Shown one piece after another: positions 1-7,689 of a stretch of 38,895 nt of DNA. The notes below the pieces were generated by a model, which was not told the origin of the DNA, ran no database searches, and saw nothing but the letters and a program-made list of their open reading frames with translations. The stretch's first letter is position 1. Every line of letters starts with the position of its first letter. Made by a program: the position numbers and the translations under genes. This DNA is from Caballeronia glathei (GTDB taxonomy: Bacteria; Pseudomonadota; Gammaproteobacteria; Burkholderiales; Burkholderiaceae), in contig NZ_JFHC01000073.1 of NCBI RefSeq assembly GCF_000698595.1, positions 1 through 38,895 on the forward strand, in the 5' to 3' direction.

Positions 1-89
1 ATGAATACGTCGATCTGTACGTGATCTAGTCAATCGAATCAGAAACGTTGCACAGGTATTTTCTCGTTTAATACCCACGGAAAAAAGTC

Positions 90-2807
90 ATGGCCCACAA
101 TCTCCACAAAACGCTCAAGGAATTCGAAAGCGGCTCCGGCAAAGGCAAGTTCTACTCGCTGCCACAACTCGGCCGCGCGCTGAACGTCAAGATCGAACGC
201 CTGCCGGTGTCGATCCGCCTCGTGCTGGAATCGGTGCTGCGCAACTACGACGGCAAGAAGATCGCCGAGGAGCACATTCAGCAACTCGCGAACTGGAAGC
301 CGAGCGCCGCGCGTACCGACGAAATCCCGTTCGTCGTCGCACGCGTGGTGCTGCAGGACTTCACGGGCGTGCCGCTGCTCGCCGACATCGCCGCGATGCG
401 CGGTGTGGCGAAGCGCGCGGGCAAGGATCCGAAGGCGATCGAGCCGCTCGTGCCGGTCGATCTGGTCGTCGACCACTCGGTGCAGATCGATCACTTCCGC
501 GAGCCGAACGCGCTCGATCTGAACATGAAACTGGAATTCCAGCGCAACAACGAGCGCTATCAGTTCATGAAGTGGGGCATGCAGGCATTCGACACGTTCA
601 AGGTCGTGCCGCCGGGCGTCGGCATCGTGCACCAGGTGAACCTGGAGTACCTCGCGCGCGGCGTGCACAAGAAGGCCGACAACGGCGACACCCTGTACTA
701 CCCGGACACGCTCGTCGGCACGGACAGCCACACGACGATGATCAACGGCATCGGCGTGGTGGGCTGGGGCGTGGGCGGCATCGAAGCGGAGGCCGGCATG
801 CTCGGCCAGCCGGTGTACTTCCTCACGCCCGACGTCGTGGGCGTCGAACTGAAGGGCAAGCTGCGCGAAGGCGTGACGGCCACCGATCTCGTGCTGACCG
901 TGACCGAACTGCTGCGCAAGGAGAAGGTCGTCGGCAAGTTCGTCGAGTTCTTCGGTGAAGGCACGGCCTCGCTCTCGCTGCCGGACCGCGCGACGATCGG
1001 CAACATGGCGCCGGAATACGGCGCGACGATGGGCTTCTTCCCGGTCGACGAAAAGACCATCGATTATTTCCGCGGCACGGGCCGCACCGAAGCCGAAATC
1101 TCGGCGTTCGAAAACTACTTCAAGGCGCAGAACCTGTTCGGCGTTCCGAAGGCCGGCGATATCGACTTCACGAAGACGCTCGTGCTCGACCTCGGCACCG
1201 TGGCGCCGTCGCTTGCCGGCCCGAAGCGTCCGCAGGACCGCATCGAGATCGGCAACGTGAAGAGCACCTTCACGGACCTGTTCTCGAAGCCGGTCGGTGA
1301 AAACGGCTTCGCGAAGAAGCAGGCGGATCTGGACGCGCAATACACGACGACCAACGGCGTCAACGTGAAGAACGGCGACATCCTGATCGCGGCAATCACG
1401 TCCTGCACGAACACGTCGAACCCGAGCGTGCTGCTCGCGGCCGGCCTGCTGGCGAAGAAGGCCGTCGAGGCGGGCCTGACGGTGGCGCCGCACATCAAGA
1501 CGTCGCTTGCGCCGGGATCGCGCATCGTGACCGAGTACCTGACGAAGACCGGCCTTCTGCCCTACCTCGACCAGCTCGGCTTCACGCTCGCGGCCTACGG
1601 CTGCACGACCTGCATCGGCAACGCGGGCGACCTCACGCCGGAACTGAACGAAGCAATCACGAAGAACGACATCGTCGCGGCGGCCGTGTTGTCGGGCAAC
1701 CGCAACTTCGAAGCGCGCATTCACCCGAACATCCGCGCGAACTTCCTGGCGTCGCCGCCGCTCGTCGTCGCCTATGCGATCGCGGGCAACATCACGCGCG
1801 ACCTCATGACCGAGCCGGTCGGCAAGGGCAAGGAAGGCCGCGATATCTATCTCGGCGACATCTGGCCGACGAGCGAGGAAGTGCACGCGCTCCTCAAGTT
1901 CGCGCTCGACGCCGACGCGTTCCGCAAGAACTACTCGCAGCTCACGAAGGACGGTGACCTGTGGAGCAAGATCGCGGGTGAATCGGGTCAGGTGTACGAC
2001 TGGCCGAAGTCGACGTACATCGCCGAACCGCCGTTCTTCGGCTCGGACTTCGCGATGCAGCCGGCCGACAGCATCCCGGCCGTGAAGAATGCGCGTCCGC
2101 TCGGCATCTTCGGCGACTCGGTCACGACCGACCACATCAGCCCGGCTGGCTCGATCAAGGAAGACTCGCCGGCCGGCAAGTGGCTGAAGGCGAACGGCGT
2201 GCAGAAGGCCGACTTCAACAGCTACGGCTCGCGCCGCGGCAACCACGACGTGATGATGCGCGGCACGTTCGCCAACGTCCGGATCAAGAACCTGATGATC
2301 CCGGTGAAGGCGGATGGCACGCGCGTGGAAGGCGGCCTGACAATCCACCAGCCGAGCGGCGAACAGCTGTCGATCTACGACGCGGCGATGAAGTACATCG
2401 ACGCAGGCACGCCGACTGTCGTCTTCGCGGGTGAGGAGTACGGCACGGGTTCGTCGCGCGACTGGGCGGCGAAGGGCACGCAACTGCTCGGCGTGAAGGT
2501 CGTGGTCGCGCGTAGCTTCGAGCGGATTCACCGCTCGAACCTGGTCGGCATGGGCGTGCTGCCGCTGCAGTTCAAGGGCGCGGACAGCGTTCAGTCGCTG
2601 AACATCACGGGCGAAGATACGTTCGACGTCGAAGGGCTCTCCGACAACATCAAGCCGCAGCAGGAAGTGACGCTCGTGATCCGCCGCAAGGACGGCAGCG
2701 AGCAGCGCGTAGCGGTGCTGCTGCGTATCGATACCCCGATCGAAGTCGATTACTACAAGCACGGCGGGATTCTGCCGTTCGTGCTGCGCTCGCTTCTGGC
2801 AGCGTAA
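90..2807 (+). CDS. acnA: Aconitate hydratase AcnA
   Basis: This encodes a 905-residue monomeric aconitase of the AcnA/IRP type, which interconverts citrate and isocitrate in the cytoplasmic TCA cycle using a [4Fe-4S] cluster. The three cluster cysteines are visible: C439 in TSCTNTSNPS, and C505 and C508 in YGCTTCIGN. The N-terminal part has the family signatures DLVVDHSVQ and GTDSHTTM, and the C-terminal swivel domain has GEEYGTGSSRDWAAKG with the substrate-binding SRDW. The length matches AcnA (about 890 residues) rather than AcnB. The ATG at 90 follows an A-rich stretch without a strong Shine-Dalgarno. The gene stands alone and ends in a strong hairpin terminator. The related methylaconitate-type AcnD usually sits with prp genes, which are absent here, so AcnA is the better call. 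Confidence 0.97.
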   Translation: MAHNLHKTLKEFESGSGKGKFYSLPQLGRALNVKIERLPVSIRLVLESVLRNYDGKKIAEEHIQQLANWKPSAARTDEIPFVVARVVLQDFTGVPLLADIAAMRGVAKRAGKDPKAIEPLVPVDLVVDHSVQIDHFREPNALDLNMKLEFQRNNERYQFMKWGMQAFDTFKVVPPGVGIVHQVNLEYLARGVHKKADNGDTLYYPDTLVGTDSHTTMINGIGVVGWGVGGIEAEAGMLGQPVYFLTPDVVGVELKGKLREGVTATDLVLTVTELLRKEKVVGKFVEFFGEGTASLSLPDRATIGNMAPEYGATMGFFPVDEKTIDYFRGTGRTEAEISAFENYFKAQNLFGVPKAGDIDFTKTLVLDLGTVAPSLAGPKRPQDRIEIGNVKSTFTDLFSKPVGENGFAKKQADLDAQYTTTNGVNVKNGDILIAAITSCTNTSNPSVLLAAGLLAKKAVEAGLTVAPHIKTSLAPGSRIVTEYLTKTGLLPYLDQLGFTLAAYGCTTCIGNAGDLTPELNEAITKNDIVAAAVLSGNRNFEARIHPNIRANFLASPPLVVAYAIAGNITRDLMTEPVGKGKEGRDIYLGDIWPTSEEVHALLKFALDADAFRKNYSQLTKDGDLWSKIAGESGQVYDWPKSTYIAEPPFFGSDFAMQPADSIPAVKNARPLGIFGDSVTTDHISPAGSIKEDSPAGKWLKANGVQKADFNSYGSRRGNHDVMMRGTFANVRIKNLMIPVKADGTRVEGGLTIHQPSGEQLSIYDAAMKYIDAGTPTVVFAGEEYGTGSSRDWAAKGTQLLGVKVVVARSFERIHRSNLVGMGVLPLQFKGADSVQSLNITGEDTFDVEGLSDNIKPQQEVTLVIRRKDGSEQRVAVLLRIDTPIEVDYYKHGGILPFVLRSLLAA

Positions 2808-2859
2808 ATTCGACGAAGCTTTGCAGGTGACCGCGCTCGGCAAGAGCGCGGGAACATTG

Positions 2860-2885
2860 AACCCGGCCGCGGCCGGGTTTTTTTT
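2860..2885 (+). terminator. Rho-independent terminator after acnA
   Basis: A near-perfect GC-rich dyad (AACCCGGCC, centre GC, GGCCGGGTT) is followed directly by a run of eight T residues. It lies about 50 bases after the acnA stop and just before the stop of the convergent DUF2917 gene. Confidence 0.9.
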
Positions 2886-2901
2886 CCGCCGATTGCTCCG
2901 G

Positions 2902-3213
2902 CTACGACGCCAGGACCCGGGGACCCGACGGACGACGGGCAAACCACGCGATCACGCGCTCGACCCAGAGCTTGCGCGGCGCCGAGACCGACGCCATCGA
3001 AAAGCGGCCGCCATCCTGCGCCGCGCTCACCCAGATGGTCGAATAGGGCTGCAATTCGACGGACTCGCCCGCCCGCAGCCAGATGTCACCCGTTTCGCCC
3101 TCGACGGTCAGCCAGATCTGCCCGTGCGTGACCTTGAGGGTCTGCGGACGGTCGATAAACCAGCCTGTCGGAACGTCGTGCCGATCGAGTTCAAAAGTCC
3201 GGATTTCACGCAT
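2902..3213 (-). CDS. DUF2917 domain-containing protein
   Basis: This 103-residue protein begins MREIRTFELDRHDV. It contains the short cupin-like DUF2917 pattern: a beta-rich stretch with VTHGQIWLTVEGETGDIWLRAGESVEL at roughly residues 28-54, then a basic C-terminal tail. The family has no assigned biochemical function and is common in Burkholderiaceae. The frame is open further upstream, but I chose the ATG at 3213 because CAGGAG lies 7 bases before it and the conserved domain starts soon after. The gene converges on acnA. Its upstream region holds a perfect dyad next to a TTGACA box (3360-3387), so it may be repressed by an unlinked regulator. Confidence 0.75.
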   Translation of the reverse strand: MREIRTFELDRHDVPTGWFIDRPQTLKVTHGQIWLTVEGETGDIWLRAGESVELQPYSTIWVSAAQDGGRFSMASVSAPRKLWVERVIAWFARRPSGPRVLAS

Positions 3214-3671
3214 TTGTCTGCTCCTGTGTGCGCCATGGGACGCTTCACTGGCCCGTAACATCGAAGTTTCCTGTGACAGCCGCGGCGGGCAGTCGAGAGA
3301 GTCGCGAACCATTGAGATCATTATTGAGAAAGCCGCCGACAAATTGAATGCACACTTGTGAACAGTTTGACCAAACTGTTCTGTCAAATGCGGCAAACAC
3401 TTTCAATTCCCTGGCTCGAACCGGCGCGTCACTGACCGACAAGGCCGCGAATCGCCCGGTTGTACCTTTGGCCTCAAGTTTCCCGAAGGACGTCCGTTAA
3501 CCCGTTTTGAATTTGTGTCACGCCGATGACGCGGTCAGCCGTGCGTCCACGGCCGGCGCAGGAAGCGCCCGTTCGCGCAAACGTTTCAGGCTCGGGAGCG
3601 CGTCGCGCGGCGTGAACGCTCCGGCATGGCCGGCGGTCTCGACGCCGCTCAACTCCAATTAGAAAAATTTC
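3214..3671. other. Intergenic region between divergent DUF2917 and MreB-like genes
   Basis: These 458 bases contain no convincing gene. The visible structure is a perfect inverted repeat at 3360-3381 beside a minus-strand TTGACA. The half nearer the MreB-like gene (3382-3671) shows no clear sigma-70 promoter, and the ATG at 3672 has only a weak, A-rich ribosome binding site. Confidence 0.6.
3360..3387 (-). promoter_or_regulatory. Perfect dyad operator with adjoining -35 box
   Basis: Ten-base arms GAACAGTTTG and CAAACTGTTC separated by AC form a perfect inverted repeat at 3360-3381. On the minus strand a consensus TTGACA (3382-3387) abuts it, and the -10 position 17 bases on (TGTTCA, a weak match) falls in the far arm. 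The dyad therefore spans the space between -35 and -10, as expected for a repressor site controlling the DUF2917 gene. The cognate regulator is not in the window; the size and symmetry resemble TetR-family operators. Confidence 0.5.
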
Positions 3672-4712
3672 ATGGCACTGACTCAGCGATTTCGGCAATT
3701 CTTCCACCCGGACATTGCGCTCGACGTCGGCACCGCCAACACGCGCATCCACGTCCGCGACAAAGGGGTCGTGCTCAATGAGGCGTCGGTGATCTGCATC
3801 GGCCAGCCCGGTCAGACACAGCGGAAGGCGGACGCGCCGCAATCCGTCGGCGCCGAGGCGAAACGCATGCTGGGACGCCTGCCCGGTCACATCGAAGGCG
3901 TCCGGCCGATCAAAGGCGGCGTCATCGCGCATTTCGCGGAAACCCAGCGGATGATCCGGCAATTCATCGGCACGGCGCGAGCCGCGCGCGCCGTGCCGAG
4001 TTCGCCGCGCGTCACGGTCAGCGTCGCGAGCAGCGCGACCCAGGTCGAGCGCCACGCGATCCGCGAGGCCGTGCACGCAGCCGGCGCAGCTCATGTGACG
4101 CTGCTCGAAAAGCCGATCGCCGCCGCGCTCGGCGCCGGGCTCTCCACGCGCGACGGGCTCGGCACGGTCGTCGTGGATATCGGTGCGGGGACGACGGAGA
4201 TTGGCGTCGTCGCGTTTGGCAGCGTCGCGCACAAGACGTCGGCGCGAGTGGGCGGCGACGCCTTCGACAACGCCATCATCAGCTACATGCGGCGCACGCA
4301 CGGTCTCCTGATCGGCGAGCACACGGCCGAGCGGCTCAAGCAGGACATCGGCTGCGCGGTGTCCGACGGGCGCGAAATCCGCCTGGACATCATCGGGCGC
4401 AATCTGCTGGAAGGCATTCCGCGCACGCTGGGCATTTCGAGCCACGAGATCTTCGAGGCACTGAAGGACCCGCTGAACCAGATCGTGTCGCTGCTGAAGG
4501 GCGCGCTCGAGAACACGCCGCCGGAACTGGCGGCGGACATCGCCGACCGGGGCATCGTGCTGACGGGTGGCGGCGCGCTCCTGCGCGGCATCGACCAGCG
4601 TCTTGCCAACGAAACCGGCCTGCGCGTGCTGGTGGCGGCGAACCCGATGACCTGCGTCGTGCGCGGCACCGGCATCGCCATCGATACGCTCGGCCCCTAC
4701 GCCTTCGAGTGA
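3672..4712 (+). CDS. Orphan MreB/Mbl-type actin-like protein
   Basis: This 346-residue protein has the full MreB fold: phosphate-1 motif DVGTANTRIHVRDKG near residue 17, phosphate-2 motif VVVDIGAGTTEIGVV near residue 168, and the adenosine motif LTGGGALLRGID near residue 297. MreB forms membrane-bound filaments that guide lateral wall synthesis. No mreC, mreD or mrd genes follow, so this is probably a second, solitary paralogue rather than the housekeeping copy. The segment usually reading EEPMAAAIGAG is EKPIAAALGAG here, putting Lys147 where MreB has the Glu that aligns with actin Gln137, the presumed hydrolysis residue. It may therefore be slow or inactive as an ATPase. The ribosome binding site is weak. 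The family call is firm; the role is unknown. Confidence 0.85.
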   Translation: MALTQRFRQFFHPDIALDVGTANTRIHVRDKGVVLNEASVICIGQPGQTQRKADAPQSVGAEAKRMLGRLPGHIEGVRPIKGGVIAHFAETQRMIRQFIGTARAARAVPSSPRVTVSVASSATQVERHAIREAVHAAGAAHVTLLEKPIAAALGAGLSTRDGLGTVVVDIGAGTTEIGVVAFGSVAHKTSARVGGDAFDNAIISYMRRTHGLLIGEHTAERLKQDIGCAVSDGREIRLDIIGRNLLEGIPRTLGISSHEIFEALKDPLNQIVSLLKGALENTPPELAADIADRGIVLTGGGALLRGIDQRLANETGLRVLVAANPMTCVVRGTGIAIDTLGPYAFE

Positions 4713-4927
4713 TTTCGCGGCGATCACGAAAGCCTTCCGGAATGCTGTCAACGACGGGGGGACGTCGGGCGTTGAGGAGAGGTCGTGCAGATCGATACGG
4801 CGCGCAAGCGTCGCACGACGAGGCAGGCGAAAGAGGGAGCGTCACGACAAAAGAGGAGAGGTCGCTTTTCTTCTACCCCGATGTGTCGTTTCGACGGCCA
4901 TAGACCGCTAACAAAAAGGAGTTTCCG

Positions 4928-5206
4928 ATGAAACGATCGAACAGGTTTGCAGTGGTTGGCATGTTGGCTTTTGCACTTTCGGTACCGGCTTTTGCGCAGT
5001 CGGGCGGCGGCGGTTCCGCGAGCGTGGGCGGCAAGCCGCAAGGCCCCGATTCCGGCATGGCGGCATCGGGACCGCACGTGAAGCACAAGAAGGGCACCGG
5101 CGGCACGACGCTGCATCAGGAGAACAAGGCGGCGCATCTGAAGGGGGCGTCGGCGGCGAAGGCGGCATCGGCGCTCGGCACCAACGACAAGGGCCAGCCG
5201 CAGTAA
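4928..5206 (+). CDS. Small exported protein of unknown function
   Basis: This encodes 92 residues starting MKRSNRFAVVGMLAFALS with a typical Sec signal peptide and a likely cleavage after AFAQ or VPAFA. The mature part is about 68 residues, rich in Gly, Ala, Ser, Lys and His, with no cysteine and low complexity, so it is probably disordered. I do not recognise a domain. The ATG follows AAAAAGGAG with good spacing, and a strong terminator lies 25 bases after the stop, so it is a self-contained transcription unit. Such short periplasmic proteins are common and poorly studied in Burkholderia relatives. Confidence 0.75.
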   Translation: MKRSNRFAVVGMLAFALSVPAFAQSGGGGSASVGGKPQGPDSGMAASGPHVKHKKGTGGTTLHQENKAAHLKGASAAKAASALGTNDKGQPQ

Positions 5207-5230
5207 AGCGGCCCGCTCGAGGAGAAGAAG

Positions 5231-5264
5231 GAAGGCGCGGCCGATGCCGCGCCTTCTTTTTTTT
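5231..5264 (+). terminator. Rho-independent terminator after small exported protein
   Basis: An 11-bp perfect stem, GAAGGCGCGGC and GCCGCGCCTTC with loop CGAT, runs into a tract of nine or more T residues. Confidence 0.92.
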
Positions 5265-5485
5265 GTTCGTCACGCGTGGGTGCTTGCGATTCACGTCGAC
5301 ACACCTGCCGGCCGCGTGCACCTGTCTGCCATGCCGGTCGAACCTGCGACCCTCGTCGCTGGTGATCCGGAGTTCGGAGGACGGCGCGCGTCCGCGCGAC
5401 CTCGGATCCGAAGTGCGCAGGGTTCAGGTTCGCCGCAATGACGTACCGATGTGCCGGGTTCCTTTCAAATAAATAACAAAATATC

Positions 5486-5523
5486 TTTACATTACGTTTA
5501 GCTTCCATCTATAACTGCAGTTA
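5486..5523 (+). promoter_or_regulatory. Sigma-70 promoter with overlapping palindrome
   Basis: TTTACA (5486-5491) and TATAAC (5510-5515) are separated by 18 bases. A perfect 12-base palindrome, TAACTGCAGTTA (5512-5523), overlaps the -10 box and the predicted start point and could be an operator. Confidence 0.5.
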
Positions 5524-5590
5524 CGTGTTGCGGACCGCCTGTCACGCACCATGCCTCAGCCCGCCAGGCTTGCCTGCGGGCTTTTTTTTT
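5522..5590 (+). ncRNA. Candidate small RNA of about 70 nt
   Basis: A good promoter predicts transcription from about 5522, and 36 bases later a terminator hairpin begins (AGCCCGC, loop region, GCGGGCT, nine T residues). The interval has no ORF with a ribosome binding site, so the unit looks like a short noncoding RNA ending in a U-tract of the kind bound by Hfq. I do not recognise it as a known family. It could alternatively be an early-terminating leader. Confidence 0.45.
5558..5590 (+). terminator. Rho-independent terminator of candidate sRNA
   Basis: AGCCCGC (5558-5564) pairs with GCGGGCT (5576-5582), extended inward by AGG/CCT with a one-base bulge and a CTTG loop. Nine T residues follow. 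No protein gene lies immediately upstream, so it must end another transcript. Confidence 0.85.
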
Positions 5591-5682
5591 GCCTGCGCAA
5601 CTTGCGAAGCTCATATCAACACATCTTTCAATTTTCTTTCAGTACTAACCCGATCTGGTGAAAACCCTGCCGTTTCTTTCAC

Positions 5683-5715
5683 TTGACTTACAAGATATAT
5701 CACATATTGTGTATC
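5683..5715 (+). promoter_or_regulatory. Probable oxlT promoter and operator
   Basis: TTGACT (5683-5688) is followed after 16 bases by TATTGT (5705-5710). A short dyad CACA-TAT-TGTG (5701-5711) covers the -10 box, a position suited to a repressor. The promoter is about 350 bases before the oxlT start, implying a long leader. Confidence 0.4.
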
Positions 5716-5804
5716 CCATTGCCACTCGACATTTTGAGATCGGCGAGGAGAAAGACGTCAATCCGGCGTCCGATTAAAAGGCAGCAAATGCCAAGGAGAC
5801 AGTG

Positions 5805-5846
5805 ATGGAAACAAATCGCCAGGTAGGTGCGCCGCGGCCAGGCTAG
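5805..5846 (+). CDS. 13-codon leader ORF
   Basis: ATG at 5805 follows AAGGAG (5793-5798) with 6-base spacing and encodes METNRQVGAPRPG before TAG. The strong ribosome binding site is out of proportion to the tiny product. It may be a leader peptide of the oxlT transcript or the remnant of a gene start; coding status cannot be decided from one sequence. Confidence 0.25.
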   Translation: METNRQVGAPRPG

Positions 5847-5970
5847 TTCGGCAACGCTCGCTTCACGCCCTTTGCAAACCGATATGCCGAAGGGTAAGCG
5901 TACGGTTTTTCCCGTTTCGTGAGCGACCGTGCCACGAGAACATCGAGATCAATGATTTAGGAGAACTTAA

Positions 5971-6072
5971 ATGCTAGAGGCCACCGCCAAGCTTGCGCGC
6001 AGCGCGCCCGCGTATCCGTGCGCACCATCGGGTACGAATGCACAATCGATTAAAGGAGCGCCCAATGAATAA
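5971..6072 (+). CDS. 33-residue upstream ORF overlapping the oxlT start
   Basis: ATG at 5971 follows AGGAGA with 6-base spacing, a strong Shine-Dalgarno site. The frame runs 33 codons (MLEATAKLARSAPAYPCAPS and 13 more residues) and stops at TAA 6070-6072, overlapping the oxlT ATG at 6065 by 8 bases. That geometry suggests translational coupling, so that ribosomes finishing the small ORF restart on oxlT. The peptide has no recognisable domain, signal or membrane segment. Confidence 0.4.
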   Translation: MLEATAKLARSAPAYPCAPSGTNAQSIKGAPNE

Positions 6073-7387
6073 TTCATCGGCGGCGCTTCTCCCGAATCTC
6101 CCTGCCTCTGACAAAACGCGCTGGATACAGCTTGTCGTCGGCGTCATCTGCATGATCGCCACCGCGAATATCCAGTACGCATGGACCCTGTTCGTCCCTG
6201 AAATCCAGGAAACCTACGGCTGGCCACGCGCAAAGATCCAGATTGCCTTTACGGTCTTCGTGCTCGTCCAGACCTGGCTTGCGCCGATCGAAGGCTACTT
6301 CATCGACAAGTTCGGCCCTCGCCTGATGGTCGCCTTTGGCGCCCTGTTCATCGGGGCGTCCTGGTGCATCAATGCGCAGGCCACCTCTCTCATGGGCTTC
6401 TATATCGGTGCAGCCGTTGGCGGCATCGGCGTGGGTTCCATCTATGCGACCTGCATCAACAACGCGCTCAAGTGGTTCCCGGATCGCCGCGGCCTTGCGG
6501 TGGGCCTCACCGCCGGTGGTTACGGTGCGGGTTCTGCGGCCACGATCCTGCCCATTGCGGCCATGATCGAGTCGTCGGGCTTTCAGCAAACCTTTCTCTT
6601 CTTCGGCCTCCTGCAAGGTTGTCTCGCCTTCGTCGCTGCGTGGTTCCTGCGCTCGCCGCGGTCCCATGAGGTCAAGGCATCGAAGAAGCTGGTTCAGGCC
6701 ACGCGTGACTACACGCTCAAGGAAGCGTTGAACACGAAGCTGTTCTGGCTGATGCTTGTGATGTTCGTGCTGGTCGTCACCGGGGGCATGATGGCCGTGG
6801 CCCAGCTCGGCGTCATTGCAAAGGATCTGGGCGTGAAGGAATTCCAGGTCGACCTGCACTTCTTCGTGATGGCTGCCCTGCCGCTCGCCCTGATGCTCGA
6901 TCGCGTCATGAACGGCATCTCGCGTCCGCTGTTCGGCTGGATCTCGGACAACATCGGTCGTGAGAAGACCATGGTCATCGCCTTCACGCTCGAAGGGATC
7001 GGCATCATCGCACTCGGCTATTTCGGCACCAATCCGTATGCGTTCCTGATCCTTTCGGGGGTCGTGTTCCTGGCCTGGGGCGAAGTCTACTCGCTGTTCT
7101 CGGCTCTGGCCGGCGATGCGTTCGGCACGAAGCACATCGGCAAGATCTACGGTGTTCTCTACACCGCCAAGGGTATCGGTGCGCTGTTCGTCCCGGTCGG
7201 CAACCTGATGATGGAGGCAACCGGAACCTGGTCGACGGTCCTGTACACCGTCGCCGCGATGGACCTGACCGCGGCCTTCCTTGCGATCATGGTCCTGCGT
7301 CCGGTGCTCGCGAGTCACGTCGCGACTTCCAGGAGCCTCTTTGCAAAGGAAACGGCCGCCGCCAGCGGTGCGCATGCCGGTGCCTGA
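6065..7387 (+). CDS. oxlT: Oxalate/formate antiporter OxlT (MFS)
   Basis: This is a 440-residue major facilitator with about 12 membrane segments. It closely follows the oxalate:formate antiporter family, which imports oxalate in exchange for formate and thereby supports oxalate use. Family marks are the N-terminal WIQLVVGVICMIATANIQYAWTLF, and two charged residues inside helices: K369 in YTAKGIGALF, which fits the substrate-binding Lys355 of Oxalobacter OxlT, and Arg287 in SRPLFG, a probable equivalent of Arg272. I placed the start at ATG 6065 because AAAGGAG lies 6 bases before it; a longer in-frame start at 5993 lacks a site. A UUCG-loop terminator follows. Formyl-CoA transferase and oxalyl-CoA decarboxylase genes are not in this window. 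Confidence 0.88.
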   Translation: MNNSSAALLPNLPASDKTRWIQLVVGVICMIATANIQYAWTLFVPEIQETYGWPRAKIQIAFTVFVLVQTWLAPIEGYFIDKFGPRLMVAFGALFIGASWCINAQATSLMGFYIGAAVGGIGVGSIYATCINNALKWFPDRRGLAVGLTAGGYGAGSAATILPIAAMIESSGFQQTFLFFGLLQGCLAFVAAWFLRSPRSHEVKASKKLVQATRDYTLKEALNTKLFWLMLVMFVLVVTGGMMAVAQLGVIAKDLGVKEFQVDLHFFVMAALPLALMLDRVMNGISRPLFGWISDNIGREKTMVIAFTLEGIGIIALGYFGTNPYAFLILSGVVFLAWGEVYSLFSALAGDAFGTKHIGKIYGVLYTAKGIGALFVPVGNLMMEATGTWSTVLYTVAAMDLTAAFLAIMVLRPVLASHVATSRSLFAKETAAASGAHAGA

Positions 7388-7421
7388 TCCGCACTAAAGC
7401 AAGCGGTCCGGCAACAACCCG

Positions 7422-7452
7422 GGCGGGCTTCTTCGGAAGCTCGCCTTTTTTT
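7422..7452 (+). terminator. Rho-independent terminator after oxlT
   Basis: A 10-bp stem, GGCGGGCTTC and GAAGCTCGCC (one G-U pair), is closed by a TTCG tetraloop and followed by seven T residues. Confidence 0.93.
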
Positions 7453-7583
7453 GTCTTGCGTGTCGGCGCACGCTTTGCAGCAAACAAGACGAAGCGCATC
7501 TGCAAAAGGGTCGCCTGACGGCGCCTCACCTGATCTCGTGATTCCAACAGGCAAGCGACGGCTTTCACGGGCTTTCATATGGC

Positions 7584-7652
7584 TTGACGACAATATTGAC
7601 ATGCGATCGAATGGAGCGAGCGCACAGTAGCGAACAGTTCGTCCGGTACTGT
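7584..7652 (+). promoter_or_regulatory. Candidate promoter and dyads upstream of the MocR gene
   Basis: TTGACG (7584-7589) and TCGAAT (7607-7612) are 17 bases apart. Just downstream are a perfect GAACAGTTC dyad (7632-7640) and separated arms ACAGTA (7624) and TACTGT (7647), which could be an autoregulatory site. Confidence 0.3.
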
Positions 7653-7689
7653 TTGCGCGTGCGGCAGAACTCTTCTTACGATTCACGCC

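Larger units (their letters stand above)
5265..6064. other. Long intergenic/leader region upstream of oxlT
   Basis: About 800 bases with no conventional gene. It is visibly more AT-rich than its surroundings from 5460 to 5760. It holds a candidate small RNA (promoter 5486-5515, terminator 5558-5590), a second promoter at 5683-5710, and two short ORFs with strong ribosome binding sites in the probable oxlT leader. Confidence 0.6.

Noticed and set aside
39..2942. 967-codon open frame antisense to acnA
   Set aside because: Arg/His/Asp-rich composition is typical of the antisense frame of a GC-rich gene; acnA is certain on the other strand.
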